Of a DNA stretch of 64,000 nt, positions 8,494-17,508 are shown piece after piece (position 1 is the first letter of the stretch; each line of letters opens with the position of its first letter). The notes beneath the pieces are model-generated. The model was not told where the DNA came from. It made no database searches and saw only the letters and a program-made list of their open reading frames with translations. The translations under genes were made by a program, and so were the position numbers. The stretch lies in assembly GCA_963205235.1 (NCBI GenBank), contig CAUJIP010000046.1, positions 1 to 64,000 of the forward strand, in the 5' to 3' direction. The stretch comes from Pseudomonadota bacterium. Lineage in GTDB: Bacteria > Pseudomonadota > Alphaproteobacteria > Rhodobacterales > Rhodobacteraceae.

Positions 8494-10395
8494 ATGAAAG
8501 ACCTTGACGTCATCACCATCGGCCGCGCGTCGGTTGACCTATACGGCGGCCAGGTTGGCGGGCGGCTTGAGGATATGGCCAGCTTCCAGAAATACATCGG
8601 TGGTTCGCCCACCAACATCGCCGCAGGCACCGCGCGGCTGGGCATGCGCTCGGCCCTGATCACCCGGGTCGGCAACGAACACATGGGCCGCTTCATCCGC
8701 GAGGAACTGGCGCGCGAAGGCGTCGATGTTTCGGGCGTGGTGACCGACCCCGAGCGGCTGACGGCGCTGGTGCTGTTGGGCATTCGCGACGACAAGCAGT
8801 TCCCGCTGATCTTCTACCGGGAAAACTGCGCCGACATGGCCTTGTGCGAGGATGACATCGACGAAGGCCAGATCGCGCGGACGCGGTCGGTCGTGGCGAC
8901 GGGCACCCACCTGTCGCATCCCCGGACTGAGGCGGCGGTGCTGAAGGCGCTGCGTCTGGCTCGTCAACACGGCGCGCGGACGGCGCTGGATATCGACTAT
9001 CGCCCGAACCTTTGGGGTCTTGCGGGCCATGGAGATGGCGAAAGCCGGTTCATCGAAAGCGCCAAGGTGACCGCCAAGCTGCAGGCAACGCTGCATCTGT
9101 TCGACCTGATCGTCGGCACAGAAGAGGAATTTCACATCGCAGGCGGCACCACGGACACCATCGCTGCGTTGCGCGCCGTGCGCGCCGTGTCCAAGGCGGC
9201 GCTCGTTTGCAAACGCGGGCCGATGGGGGCCGTGGCCTTCACCGGCGCGGTCCCGGACAGCCTGGATGAGGGCGAGGCCGGCCCCGGCTTTCCGATCGAA
9301 GTCTTCAATGTGCTGGGTGCAGGCGACGGGTTCATGTCGGGCCTGATGCGGGGTTGGATGGACGATGAGGCCTGGCCCAGGACGCTGGCCTATGCCAATG
9401 CCTGCGGGGCCTTTGCGGTTTCCCGCCACGGCTGCACCCCGGCCTATCCGTCGTGGGAGGAATTGCAGTTCTTCCTGAAGCGCGGCGTCGTGACCCCTGC
9501 CCTTCGCCACGACCCCGCGCTGGAGCAGATCCACTGGTCGACCAACCGTCGCAAGGATTGGGCCGAGGTGCGCGCCTTTGCCTTTGACCACCGCCTTCAG
9601 CTTGAGGAAGTGCCGGGGGCGACGGTCGAAAAGATCGGTGCGTTCAAGGAGTTGTGCCTTGCCGCGATGGAACGGGTTGCCGGGGGCCGTGCGGGCTTTG
9701 GCATCCTGTGCGACAACCGTCTGGGCAAGTCGGCGCTGCACAAGGCGGCGGGCAAGGGCATCTGGATCGGGCGTCCCGTCGAGTGGCCGGGTTCGCGCCC
9801 GCTGCGGCTGGAACCCGAACTTGGGCCGGATTTCGGGGGCCTGTCGGAATGGCCGTTGGAGCATGTCGTCAAGGTCTTGTGCTTTTGCCACCCCGATGAC
9901 CCGGCCTCGATGAGCGCGGATCAGGAAGACACGCTGATCCGTCTGTTCAACGCCTGCCGCCGCAACCGGCTGGAAATGCTGCTGGAAATCATCCCGTCCA
10001 AGGTCGGGCCTATCGCCGAAGACACCAACGCCAAGCTGATCCAGCGCATCTATGATCTGGGGATCTATCCCGACTGGTGGAAGCTGGAGCCGCTGCAAAC
10101 CGCCGAAGCCTGGCGCGCGACCTGTGCAGCCATTTCGGCGCGCGATCCCCATGTGCAGGGCATCGTCGTGCTGGGGCTGGGTCAGGGTGAAGATGAGCTT
10201 GCCAGCGCCTTCCGCCTTGCCGCCACCGAGCCTTTGGTCAAAGGCTTTGCCGTGGGTCGCACGATCTTTGCCAAGGCCGCCGCCGACTGGATGGCGGGCA
10301 AGCTGGACGACCAGTCTGCAATCGCCATGATGGCGGACAACTTCGCGCGGCTTTGCGCGGTCTGGGATGCGGCACGCGCCGCCAAGGGGGAATGA
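8494..10395 (+). CDS. iolC: 5-Dehydro-2-deoxygluconokinase fused to a DUF2090 aldolase-like domain
   Basis: 633 residues from the ATG at 8494; the upstream in-frame ATG at 8470 abuts the operator and lacks a ribosome site. The N-terminal PfkB kinase domain (about 1-320) phosphorylates 5-keto-2-deoxygluconate. The substrate motif GGSPTNIAAGTARLGM is near residue 35 and the catalytic NVLGAGDGFMSG near 280. The C-terminal half (about 330-633) is the DUF2090 domain commonly fused to IolC in proteobacteria. It is aldolase-like and may supply the next step (IolJ reaction). No separate iolJ is seen here, which fits that idea. The stop overlaps iolD. Confidence 0.93.
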   Translation: MKDLDVITIGRASVDLYGGQVGGRLEDMASFQKYIGGSPTNIAAGTARLGMRSALITRVGNEHMGRFIREELAREGVDVSGVVTDPERLTALVLLGIRDDKQFPLIFYRENCADMALCEDDIDEGQIARTRSVVATGTHLSHPRTEAAVLKALRLARQHGARTALDIDYRPNLWGLAGHGDGESRFIESAKVTAKLQATLHLFDLIVGTEEEFHIAGGTTDTIAALRAVRAVSKAALVCKRGPMGAVAFTGAVPDSLDEGEAGPGFPIEVFNVLGAGDGFMSGLMRGWMDDEAWPRTLAYANACGAFAVSRHGCTPAYPSWEELQFFLKRGVVTPALRHDPALEQIHWSTNRRKDWAEVRAFAFDHRLQLEEVPGATVEKIGAFKELCLAAMERVAGGRAGFGILCDNRLGKSALHKAAGKGIWIGRPVEWPGSRPLRLEPELGPDFGGLSEWPLEHVVKVLCFCHPDDPASMSADQEDTLIRLFNACRRNRLEMLLEIIPSKVGPIAEDTNAKLIQRIYDLGIYPDWWKLEPLQTAEAWRATCAAISARDPHVQGIVVLGLGQGEDELASAFRLAATEPLVKGFAVGRTIFAKAAADWMAGKLDDQSAIAMMADNFARLCAVWDAARAAKGE

Positions 10396-12224
10396 TGGGC
10401 AACACGGTCCGTTTGACGGCCGCTCAGGCCATGGTGCGCTGGTTGTCGGTGCAGATGACCGATCAGGGCGACCGGTTCATCGACGGCATCTGGGCGATCT
10501 TTGGTCATGGCAATGTGGCCGGGATCGGCGAGGCGCTGCATGCCCACCGCGACGTGTTTCCGACCTGGCGCGGCCAGAACGAACAGACCATGGCGCATGC
10601 CGCGATAGCCTATGCCAAGACGCATGGCCGCAAGCGGGCGATGGCGGTGACGACTTCCATCGGGCCGGGGGCGACGAACCTGGTCACGGCAGCCGCGCTG
10701 GCCCATGTGAACCGGTTGCCGGTCCTGTTTATCCCCGGAGATATCTTCGCCAGCCGCGCGCCCGACCCGGTTCTGCAGCAGATCGAGGATTTTGATGATG
10801 CGACCGTGTCGGCGAACGATTGCTTCCGCCCGGTGGTTCGCTATTTCGACCGGATCTCGCGGCCCGAGCATATCCTGACCGCCCTGCCCCGCGCCTTGCG
10901 GGTGATGACGGACCCCGCGAATTGCGGGCCGGTCTGTCTTGCCTTCTGTCAGGACACCCAGGCCGAGGCCTATGATTACCCGGTGGAATTCTTCACCCCC
11001 AAGGTCTGGCACATCCGCCGCCCGGAACCCGACCAGCGCGAACTGGAAGCGGCGATTGCGGCGATCCGCGCGGCGAAGCATCCGCTGATCGTCGCCGGTG
11101 GCGGTGTGATCTATTCCGGGGCGGAAGCCACGCTTCTGGACTTTGCCCGCAAGCACAACATCCCGCTGGTCGAAAGCCAGGCCGGGAAGGGTGCTGTCGA
11201 CTGGGAGGAACCGCTGCACTATGGCTCACCGGGGGTGACCGGCACGGGTTGCGGCAATGCGCTGGCGGCCAAAGCGGATCTGGTGATCGGCGTCGGCACG
11301 CGGTTTCAGGACTTTACCACCGGCAGCTGGACGGTGTTCAGCGCCCCCGGTCGCAAGCTTCTGTCGATCAACATCCACGGCTATGACGCGGCCAAACGCG
11401 GCTCGCAGGGGCTGGTGGGCGATGCCAAGGTCTGTCTGGAAAAGATCAGCGCGGCCTTGGGCGGGCACCGCTTTGCCGATCCTGATGCCGCTGTCCGCAA
11501 GGACTGGTTCGCCACCACAGATGCGCTGATGGCAGCCCCCGGTTCGAACACCCTGCCGACCGATGCGCAGGTGATCGGCGCGGTGCAGCGGCAGACCGGC
11601 AAGCAATCGGTCGTGATATGTGCCGCTGGCACCATGCCCGGCGCTCTCCACGTCCTGTGGCGGGCGGCGCAGGGCGGCTATCACATGGAATACGGTTATT
11701 CCTGCATGGGATATGAGATTGCCGGAGCAATGGGCATCAAGATGGCCCAGCCGCAAAAGGACGTGATCTGCATGGTCGGTGACGGGTCCTACATGATGGC
11801 CAACAGCGAGTTGGCGACCGCCGTGATGATGGGCATTCCCTTCACCGTGGTCCTGACCGACAACCGCGGCTATGGCTGCATCAACCGGCTGCAAAAGGCC
11901 ACGGGCGGCGCGCCCTTCAACAACCTTCTGGACGACAGCTATCACGTCAACCCGGCTGACATCGACTTTGTCGCGCATGCCGGGTCGATGGGGGCGATTG
12001 CGAAGAAGGCGGACTCGATTGCCGAACTTGAGGCGATGATGGCCGAGGCAAAGACCGCCACCCGCCCGACCGTGATCGTGATCGACACCGATCCGATGCC
12101 CGGCACCGGCGCAGGCGGCACCTGGTGGGAAGTGGCGGTTCCGGAAGTGTCCGACCGCAAGGAAGTGAACGAGGCCCGCAAGGGCTATGAATCCGCGACC
12201 AAGGCCCAGTGGCTGGTCAACTGA
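10392..12224 (+). CDS. iolD: 3D-(3,5/4)-trihydroxycyclohexane-1,2-dione acylhydrolase
   Basis: A 610-residue thiamine-diphosphate enzyme that opens the diketo-inositol ring to 5-deoxyglucuronate. The catalytic Glu of the ThDP fold is in RGQNEQTMAHAA near residue 65. The C-terminal ThDP/Mg motif is GDGSYMMANSELATAVMMGI near residue 465. Total length matches IolD. Two start codons overlap as ATGATG at 10392/10395. The first gives a 4-bp ATGA overlap with iolC after the sequence CAAGGGGGA. Confidence 0.95.
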   Translation: MMGNTVRLTAAQAMVRWLSVQMTDQGDRFIDGIWAIFGHGNVAGIGEALHAHRDVFPTWRGQNEQTMAHAAIAYAKTHGRKRAMAVTTSIGPGATNLVTAAALAHVNRLPVLFIPGDIFASRAPDPVLQQIEDFDDATVSANDCFRPVVRYFDRISRPEHILTALPRALRVMTDPANCGPVCLAFCQDTQAEAYDYPVEFFTPKVWHIRRPEPDQRELEAAIAAIRAAKHPLIVAGGGVIYSGAEATLLDFARKHNIPLVESQAGKGAVDWEEPLHYGSPGVTGTGCGNALAAKADLVIGVGTRFQDFTTGSWTVFSAPGRKLLSINIHGYDAAKRGSQGLVGDAKVCLEKISAALGGHRFADPDAAVRKDWFATTDALMAAPGSNTLPTDAQVIGAVQRQTGKQSVVICAAGTMPGALHVLWRAAQGGYHMEYGYSCMGYEIAGAMGIKMAQPQKDVICMVGDGSYMMANSELATAVMMGIPFTVVLTDNRGYGCINRLQKATGGAPFNNLLDDSYHVNPADIDFVAHAGSMGAIAKKADSIAELEAMMAEAKTATRPTVIVIDTDPMPGTGAGGTWWEVAVPEVSDRKEVNEARKGYESATKAQWLVN

Positions 12225-12235
12225 GAGAGACAACA

Positions 12236-13132
12236 ATGATCCAATTCGGCACCAACCCCATCGCCTGGGCCAATGACGACGACCGCAGCATCGGCGCGGA
12301 TATCCCGACCGCCCGCATCCTGGACGAGGCCGGTCGCCAGATCGGTTTCGACGGGATCGAAAACGGTCACCGCTGGCCGGATGAGCCCGAGGCGCTGCGC
12401 GCGCTGCTGGCCGCGAACGGGCTGAAGTTCATCTCGGGCTGGTATTCGACGGAACTTCTGGTCCGCTCGGTCGCGGATGAGATCGCGAACGCGCAACACC
12501 ACATCGCCAAACTGAAGCACAACGCGTGCCGCGTGATGATCGTCTGCGAGACCTCGAACGCGATCCATGGCGACGCCAACAAGGCGGTCAACGACCGGCC
12601 CCGGCTGAGTGCTGCCGAGATGGTGGCATTTGGCGCAAAACTTGAGGAATTCGCGGCCTACCTCACCTCGCAGGGCCTGACGCTGGTCTATCACCACCAC
12701 ATGGGCACCATCGTCGAAAGTCCGGAAGAAATCGACGCCTTCATGGCCGCGACCGGCCCGCATACGCATCTTCTGTTCGATGCCGGTCACTGCGCCTTTG
12801 GCGGTGGCGATCCGGTCAAGGTCCTGACCAAACACCTGTCGCGCGTGCGGCATTTCCACGCCAAGAACATCCGCCCTGCAATCACCGCAAAGGTGCGGGC
12901 CGAAGGCTGGTCCTTCCTGAAAGGCGTGGTCGAAGGCGCCTTCACCGTTCCCGGCGATCAAGAGGGCGGGGTCGACTTTGGCCCGCTGCTGAAGCTTCTG
13001 AAGACGGCCAACTACGACGGCTGGATCGTGATCGAGGCGGAACAGAACCCGTCGGTGCGCAATCCGCTTTTGTACCAGACCCTTGGCCTTGCGACCCTGA
13101 AGCGCCTGAGCCGGGAAGCGGGCCTGATCTGA
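12236..13132 (+). CDS. iolE: Inosose dehydratase
   Basis: A 298-residue xylose-isomerase-like TIM barrel that dehydrates scyllo-inosose to the diketone used by IolD. The metal-ligand and active-site segments YHHHMGTIVE (near residue 155) and LLFDAGHCAFGGGDP (near 180) and the C-terminal WIVIEAEQNP are visible. The start MIQFGTNPIAW at 12236 is preceded by GAGAGA; the ORF-track extension reads out of iolD. Its stop and the next start share one base. Confidence 0.95.
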   Translation: MIQFGTNPIAWANDDDRSIGADIPTARILDEAGRQIGFDGIENGHRWPDEPEALRALLAANGLKFISGWYSTELLVRSVADEIANAQHHIAKLKHNACRVMIVCETSNAIHGDANKAVNDRPRLSAAEMVAFGAKLEEFAAYLTSQGLTLVYHHHMGTIVESPEEIDAFMAATGPHTHLLFDAGHCAFGGGDPVKVLTKHLSRVRHFHAKNIRPAITAKVRAEGWSFLKGVVEGAFTVPGDQEGGVDFGPLLKLLKTANYDGWIVIEAEQNPSVRNPLLYQTLGLATLKRLSREAGLI

Positions 13133-13320
13133 TGTTCGACTTCAGCCATCCCTGGTATCAACCTTTGTACCGCCGGATCGGCGTCGTTCTGGTTTGCCTT
13201 GCCCTGTTCGCGATGGATGCCTGGTCGGGAAACCCGTTCTGGATGATCCTGTTCGGGGCGGCAACCGTGCTTACGTTCTGGAAGCTGATCCTGACCTTCA
13301 AGCCTGACAACAAGGACTAG
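13132..13320 (+). CDS. Small two-helix membrane protein inside the iol operon
   Basis: 62 residues, TGATG-coupled to iolE and ending 3 bp before iolB, so it is co-translated with inositol enzymes. Two hydrophobic segments (VVLVCLALFAMDAW and PFWMILFGAATVLTFWKLIL) flank a short loop, with a positive patch (YRRIG) first and a charged tail (KPDNKD). The pattern loosely recalls DUF3329-like small membrane proteins, but I do not recognise it with confidence. No catalytic residue is evident. A role as a small accessory of an inositol transporter or membrane complex is possible but unsupported by the sequence. Confidence 0.75.
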   Translation: MFDFSHPWYQPLYRRIGVVLVCLALFAMDAWSGNPFWMILFGAATVLTFWKLILTFKPDNKD

Positions 13321-13323
13321 ACC

Positions 13324-14130
13324 ATGACCGACCTTCATCGCAAACCTTCGGGAAATCATGGCCTTGTCCACGACATCACAGCCGAAGGCGCAGGTTGGGG
13401 ATATGTGGGTTTTCAGCTTTACCGATTGGCGGCGGGCGAAAGCGCCAGTGGCAACCTTGGGACAGATGAGGCGATCCTTGTCTGGGTCGAGGGGAAGGGA
13501 AACCTTAAAGGCGCGGGGCGCGACTGGGGTTTTCTCGGCGACCGGATGGACGTCTTCGAACGCACCCCGCCGCATTGCGTCTATCTGCCGGGCGGGTCCG
13601 ATTGGGCGGTAACGGCGACGACTGATCTGGTGCTGGCGGTCTGCCTTGCACCGGCCAAGGGCAACTATCCGGCGGCGCAGATCGGCCCGGTGGGGATCGA
13701 ACTGACCCCGCGTGGCAAGGGCACCAACACCCGCTACGTGAACAACATCGCGATGGAAGGTCGCGACGTGGCAGGCAGCCTTCTGGTGACCGAGGTCTTC
13801 ACCCCGTCAGGCCATTGGTCCAGCTATCCCAGCCACCGGCATGACGAGGATGACTTTCCCCGCATGACCTATCTGGAGGAAACCTATTACCACCGTCTGA
13901 ACCCCGCCCAAGGGTTCGGCATCCAGCGGGTCTATACCGAAGACGGCGCGCTGGACCAGACGATGGCTGTGAAGAACCATGATGTCGTGCTGGTGCCCAA
14001 GGGCCACCACCCCTGCGGCGCGCCCTATGGCTATGACATGTATTACCTGAACGTCATGGCCGGTCCGCTGCGGAAGTGGCGGTTCAAGAACGACCCCGAC
14101 CACGACTGGATTGCCCAGCGGGACGCCTGA
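13324..14130 (+). CDS. iolB: 5-Deoxy-glucuronate isomerase
   Basis: A 268-residue bicupin that isomerises 5-deoxyglucuronate to 5-dehydro-2-deoxygluconate, the IolC substrate. The C-terminal cupin metal motif is clear: SYPSHRHDEDDFPRMTYLEE (His, His, Glu) near residue 165, with the further ligand His in KGHHPCG near 222. Length is typical. The ATG follows AAGGAC, 3 bp after the small membrane gene. Its stop codon directly abuts the stop of a convergent gene, so termination must occur within the neighbour. Confidence 0.95.
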   Translation: MTDLHRKPSGNHGLVHDITAEGAGWGYVGFQLYRLAAGESASGNLGTDEAILVWVEGKGNLKGAGRDWGFLGDRMDVFERTPPHCVYLPGGSDWAVTATTDLVLAVCLAPAKGNYPAAQIGPVGIELTPRGKGTNTRYVNNIAMEGRDVAGSLLVTEVFTPSGHWSSYPSHRHDEDDFPRMTYLEETYYHRLNPAQGFGIQRVYTEDGALDQTMAVKNHDVVLVPKGHHPCGAPYGYDMYYLNVMAGPLRKWRFKNDPDHDWIAQRDA

Positions 14131-14967
14131 TCAGCCTGCAGTGAAAAACGGTTTCACTGTCATTGTCTGCGGTAGCGGAACGCCCATCCGCGTCAGGATG
14201 GACGGGGCCAGCGCCAGTTGGTCAAGCACCTCATCCTCGGGTGGCAGCGCGCTGTCCCCGAAGTAGTAGAAGGCGAAATCGCGCTGATCCTCTCCCGTGC
14301 CGCCATGATGGCCGCGCGCATCTTGCCCGTGGTCGGCGGTGACGATCACCTCGTACCCGGCCTTGCGCCAGCGGTGGATGAAGGGGGCCAGCGTCCCGTC
14401 CATCCGGTAGCAGGCATCGTCCATCTCTTCGCAGTCGTGATAGAACCGGTGCCCCATGCTGTCCAAGGTGCAGGTGTGCAGGATGCCGTAGTCGATCCCC
14501 TTGACCTCGCACAAACGGGTCAGCGTGCCGAACAGGTCATAATCGGCGGGGGTCATCTGGTTGTAGCCGGAATCGCCAAACATCGTATGGAACCGGCCAT
14601 GGGTGATCGGCCCGCCCGGCTCGTCATATTCGATGTCGCGGACCACGTCGAAGGGCGAGCGGTTGAAGAACTCCGACCAGAAGCTGTGCGTGACCGCCCC
14701 GGTGATCTTGCCGGCCTTGGTCAACTCGCTGAAGACATCGGGGAATTCCAACCGCCGCAGCCCCGAATTGTCCCAGATCCGGTGCACCTGTGGCGGCAGG
14801 CCAGTGTGGATCGAGGCATAGCAGGAACCCGAGGTCGAAGGCAGCACCGCCCGCATCCGCCGCACCCGCGCCTCGCCATTCGCGACCCAGCCTTCAAGGT
14901 TGCCGAACAGCCGCCGCCAGTTCCGGTAGGGCACGCCGTCAAGGATGATCAGCAGAAGTTTGGTCAT
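14131..14967 (-). CDS. Alkaline-phosphatase-superfamily phosphodiesterase/pyrophosphatase
   Basis: About 278 residues. I prefer the ATG at 14967 (MTKLLLIILDGVPY, with GGATGG upstream) over 14979. Family marks are the N-terminal metal Asp (LLIILDGVP), a Ser/Thr nucleophile region (LPSTSGSCYASIHTGLPP, near residue 45), HTCTLDSMGHRFYH (Asp/His metal ligands, near 165) and VTADHGQDARGHHGG near 215. The pattern fits nucleotide pyrophosphatase/phosphodiesterase (type I PDE) relatives. The substrate is unknown. It is convergent with iolB and is the last minus-strand gene of the peptide transport block. No signal peptide is seen, so it is probably cytoplasmic. Confidence 0.82.
   Translation of the reverse strand: MTKLLLIILDGVPYRNWRRLFGNLEGWVANGEARVRRMRAVLPSTSGSCYASIHTGLPPQVHRIWDNSGLRRLEFPDVFSELTKAGKITGAVTHSFWSEFFNRSPFDVVRDIEYDEPGGPITHGRFHTMFGDSGYNQMTPADYDLFGTLTRLCEVKGIDYGILHTCTLDSMGHRFYHDCEEMDDACYRMDGTLAPFIHRWRKAGYEVIVTADHGQDARGHHGGTGEDQRDFAFYYFGDSALPPEDEVLDQLALAPSILTRMGVPLPQTMTVKPFFTAG
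14139..14159. terminator. Hairpin inside the 3' coding end shared by two convergent genes
   Basis: CAGTGAAA, five bases, then TTTCACTG is a perfect 8-bp inverted repeat just inside the phosphatase-like gene and 9 bp after the iolB stop. No intergenic room exists, so this is the only visible candidate terminator for iolB. The U-tract after the stem is poor, so function is uncertain. Confidence 0.45.
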
Positions 14968-15011
14968 GGTTTCATCCATCCCTCATCAGCCCTGATGGGC
15001 CTCTTCGGTGC

Positions 15012-15051
15012 GCGCCCAGCGAGAAAGCCCGTCAGGGCTGCCGAGCGCCCC
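15012..15051 (-). terminator. Terminator-like element, dispersed repeat copy A
   Basis: Directly after the minus-strand ABC ATPase stop, the minus strand reads GGGGCGCTCGGC, then the AGCCC-TGAC-GGGCT hairpin, then TTCTCGCT. The same plan recurs at 33596-33632 and 42182-42256, also behind minus-strand genes. A Rho-independent terminator is likely. Confidence 0.6.
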
Positions 15052-15052
15052 T

Positions 15053-16693
15053 TCAGTTCCCTGCACTTTCCATCTTGCGATGTGCGATGACCTTTTCCAG
15101 CCAGCCCACCTCCATCTCAGGGACGGATGACAGAAGCAGGTCGGTGTAATCGTCAAACGGCGGTTCCAGCACGTCGGATTTCTGGCCGTAGCGCACCACC
15201 GCGCCTTTGAACATCACCGCGATCTTGTCGGAAATCGCGCGCACCGTCGCCAGGTCATGGGTGATGAACAGATAGGCCACGTTCGCCTCGGCCTGCAGGT
15301 TCAACAACAGCTTCAGGATGCCGTCCGCGACCAGCGGGTCCAGCGCCGAAGTCACCTCGTCGCAGATGATCAGCTTGGGGTTTGCCGCCAACGCCCGGGC
15401 GATGCAAACCCGCTGCTTCTGCCCGCCCGACAGTTCCGCCGGATAGCGGTCGGCAAAACCCTTGCCCATCTCGATATGGTCCAGAAGGTCCTGCACCCGG
15501 CGGTCGCGTTCGGCCCCCTTGAGACCGAAGTAGAACTCCAACGGCCGCCCGATGATCGTGCCCACCGTCTGGCGCGGGTTCATCGCGGTGTCTGCCATCT
15601 GATAGATCATCTGGATTTCGCGCAGGTCGTCCTTGGTCCGCCCCGCTAGATTGGGCGACAGGGTCCGGCCATTGAACACCATCCGACCCGATGTCGGCGG
15701 CAAAAGCCCGGTGATTGCGCGGGCGAGGGTCGATTTGCCCGACCCGCTTTCCCCCACCACCGCCAGCGTCTGGCCCGGAGGCAGTTCCACCGAGATATTC
15801 TTCAACACGTCGAAATTCGTGCCGCGATAGCGGGCGGTCACATTCTGCACTTGCAGGATAGGGGCTGAAGGCGGTTTTTCCTGATGTTCGATCCCACGGA
15901 CCGAGACCAGCGCCTTGGTATAGTCCTCACGCGGGGCGGTGATGATCTGCCCGGTCTCGCCCAGCTCGACCATCCGGCCATGGCGCAGGACCATGATCTC
16001 ATCCGCGACCTGTGCCACGACGGCAAGGTCGTGCGTGATATAAAGCGCCGCAACCTGCGTATCCCGGATCGCCTCCTTGATCGCGGCAAGCACGTCGATC
16101 TGGGTCGTCACGTCCAGCGCGGTCGTCGGTTCGTCAAAGATCACCAGGTCCGGCTTGGGGCACAGCGCCATCGCCGTCATGCAGCGCTGCAACTGTCCAC
16201 CCGAGACCTGATGCGGATAGCGGCTGCCGATGGTGTCGGGGTTCGGCAGGCCAAGCTTGCGGAACAATGCGCGCGCGCGCGCCTCGGCCTCGGGCTTTTG
16301 CATCAGGCCGTGTGACAGGCTGGTTTCGATCACCTGCTCCATGATCTGCTTGGCCGGGTTGAAACTGGCGATGGCGGACTGCGAGACATAGGTGACCTCG
16401 CGCCCGCGCAAGCTGCGCAGGGCCTTGGCGTCGGCCAACCGGATTTCACGGCCATTCAGGTGGATCGTGCCCCCGGTCAGTCGCACCCCACCACGCCCAA
16501 AGGACATGGCGGACAGGCCGATGGTCGATTTCCCCGCCCCCGATTCGCCGATCAGGCCAAGGACCTTGCCGCGTTTCAGGGTCAGGTCGACGCCATGCAC
16601 CAGCGTCACATTCTTCGGCGGCTCACCCGGCGGATAGGACGTGGCCTCGATCACAAGGCCCTTCATTGCAAGAAGCGTGTCGTCAGCCACCAC
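15053..16693 (-). CDS. Peptide-type ABC transporter, fused double ATP-binding protein (DppD-DppF type)
   Basis: 546 residues with two complete ABC domains, so the two usual Dpp/Opp ATPases are in one chain. Domain 1: Walker A GESGAGKST near residue 50, signature VSGGQLQR near 165, Walker [13 protein letters not shown] near 185. Domain 2: GESGSGKST near 315, LSGGQKQR near 420, LIICDEVTSALD near 440. It energises uptake by the two permeases encoded just upstream, overlapping the second by 11 bp. Similar fused ATPases serve di/oligopeptide, nickel and glutathione-type importers; the substrate cannot be told from the ATPase. Confidence 0.9.
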   Translation of the reverse strand: MVADDTLLAMKGLVIEATSYPPGEPPKNVTLVHGVDLTLKRGKVLGLIGESGAGKSTIGLSAMSFGRGGVRLTGGTIHLNGREIRLADAKALRSLRGREVTYVSQSAIASFNPAKQIMEQVIETSLSHGLMQKPEAEARARALFRKLGLPNPDTIGSRYPHQVSGGQLQRCMTAMALCPKPDLVIFDEPTTALDVTTQIDVLAAIKEAIRDTQVAALYITHDLAVVAQVADEIMVLRHGRMVELGETGQIITAPREDYTKALVSVRGIEHQEKPPSAPILQVQNVTARYRGTNFDVLKNISVELPPGQTLAVVGESGSGKSTLARAITGLLPPTSGRMVFNGRTLSPNLAGRTKDDLREIQMIYQMADTAMNPRQTVGTIIGRPLEFYFGLKGAERDRRVQDLLDHIEMGKGFADRYPAELSGGQKQRVCIARALAANPKLIICDEVTSALDPLVADGILKLLLNLQAEANVAYLFITHDLATVRAISDKIAVMFKGAVVRYGQKSDVLEPPFDDYTDLLLSSVPEMEVGWLEKVIAHRKMESAGN

Positions 16694-17498
16694 GGCCCCC
16701 TTTCAGGCTTGAGGTCCGGGTCAGGATCCAGTCGGCAACAAGGTTGACGCTGATCGCCAGCGACAGGATCGCAAAGGCGGGCAGCAGGGCGGCGGACTTG
16801 CCTTGGGTAATCCCGATCTTGTTTTCCTGCAGCATGCCACCCCAGTCGGTCAGCGGCGGCTGGATGCCAAGCCCAAGGAACGACAGGGTCGAGATGAAGA
16901 GAACCGCGAAGATGAAGCGCAGGCCGAATTCGGCGACCAGCGGCGACAGGGCATTGGGCAGGATTTCCCGGAAGATGACCCAGGTGCCCTTTTCGCCACG
17001 CAGGCGGGCGGCCTCGACATAGTCCATCACGGCGATATCCGCAGCGACCGCACGCGACAGGCGGAAGACGCGGGTGGAATCCAAGAGACCCATGATCAGG
17101 ATCAACACGATCAGGTTCGGCGACATGATTGTCAGCACCACCAGCGCGATGATCAGCGACGGCACGGCCATGACAAGATCGACCAGCCGTGACAGGCCCT
17201 GATCGATCCATCCGCCCTGAACGGCGGCGGTAAAGCCAAGGAAGGCCCCCAGCGAGAAAGACAGGATCGACGAGGCCAGCGCCACGAAGATGGTGATCTG
17301 CGCGCCAAAGATCAGGCGTGACAGGATATCCCGGCCGATGGTGTCGGTGCCCAGCCAGTGGGTGGCGGACATCCCCTCCCATTGCGCGCCAGAGCTGTCG
17401 CCCACGGCATAGGGCGCCAGCCATTGCGCGAAAATGGCAACAAACAGGAACATGCCTGTAAGGGTCAGGCCGATCAGGGCGGAAATGGGTATCCTCAT
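16683..17498 (-). CDS. Peptide-type ABC transporter permease (DppC type)
   Basis: A 271-residue inner-membrane protein with about six hydrophobic segments. The cytoplasmic EAA-type loop, which contacts the ATPase, reads DYVEAARLRGEKGTWVIFREILPN near residue 165. The extracytoplasmic N-terminal loop HWLGTDTIGRDILSRLIFGAQ is the hallmark of the DppC/OppC branch. It follows the DppB-type permease by 10 bp, where the junction carries a 14-bp tandem duplication. Confidence 0.9.
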   Translation of the reverse strand: MRIPISALIGLTLTGMFLFVAIFAQWLAPYAVGDSSGAQWEGMSATHWLGTDTIGRDILSRLIFGAQITIFVALASSILSFSLGAFLGFTAAVQGGWIDQGLSRLVDLVMAVPSLIIALVVLTIMSPNLIVLILIMGLLDSTRVFRLSRAVAADIAVMDYVEAARLRGEKGTWVIFREILPNALSPLVAEFGLRFIFAVLFISTLSFLGLGIQPPLTDWGGMLQENKIGITQGKSAALLPAFAILSLAISVNLVADWILTRTSSLKGGRGG

Positions 17499-17508
17499 TT
17501 CGGGTGCC

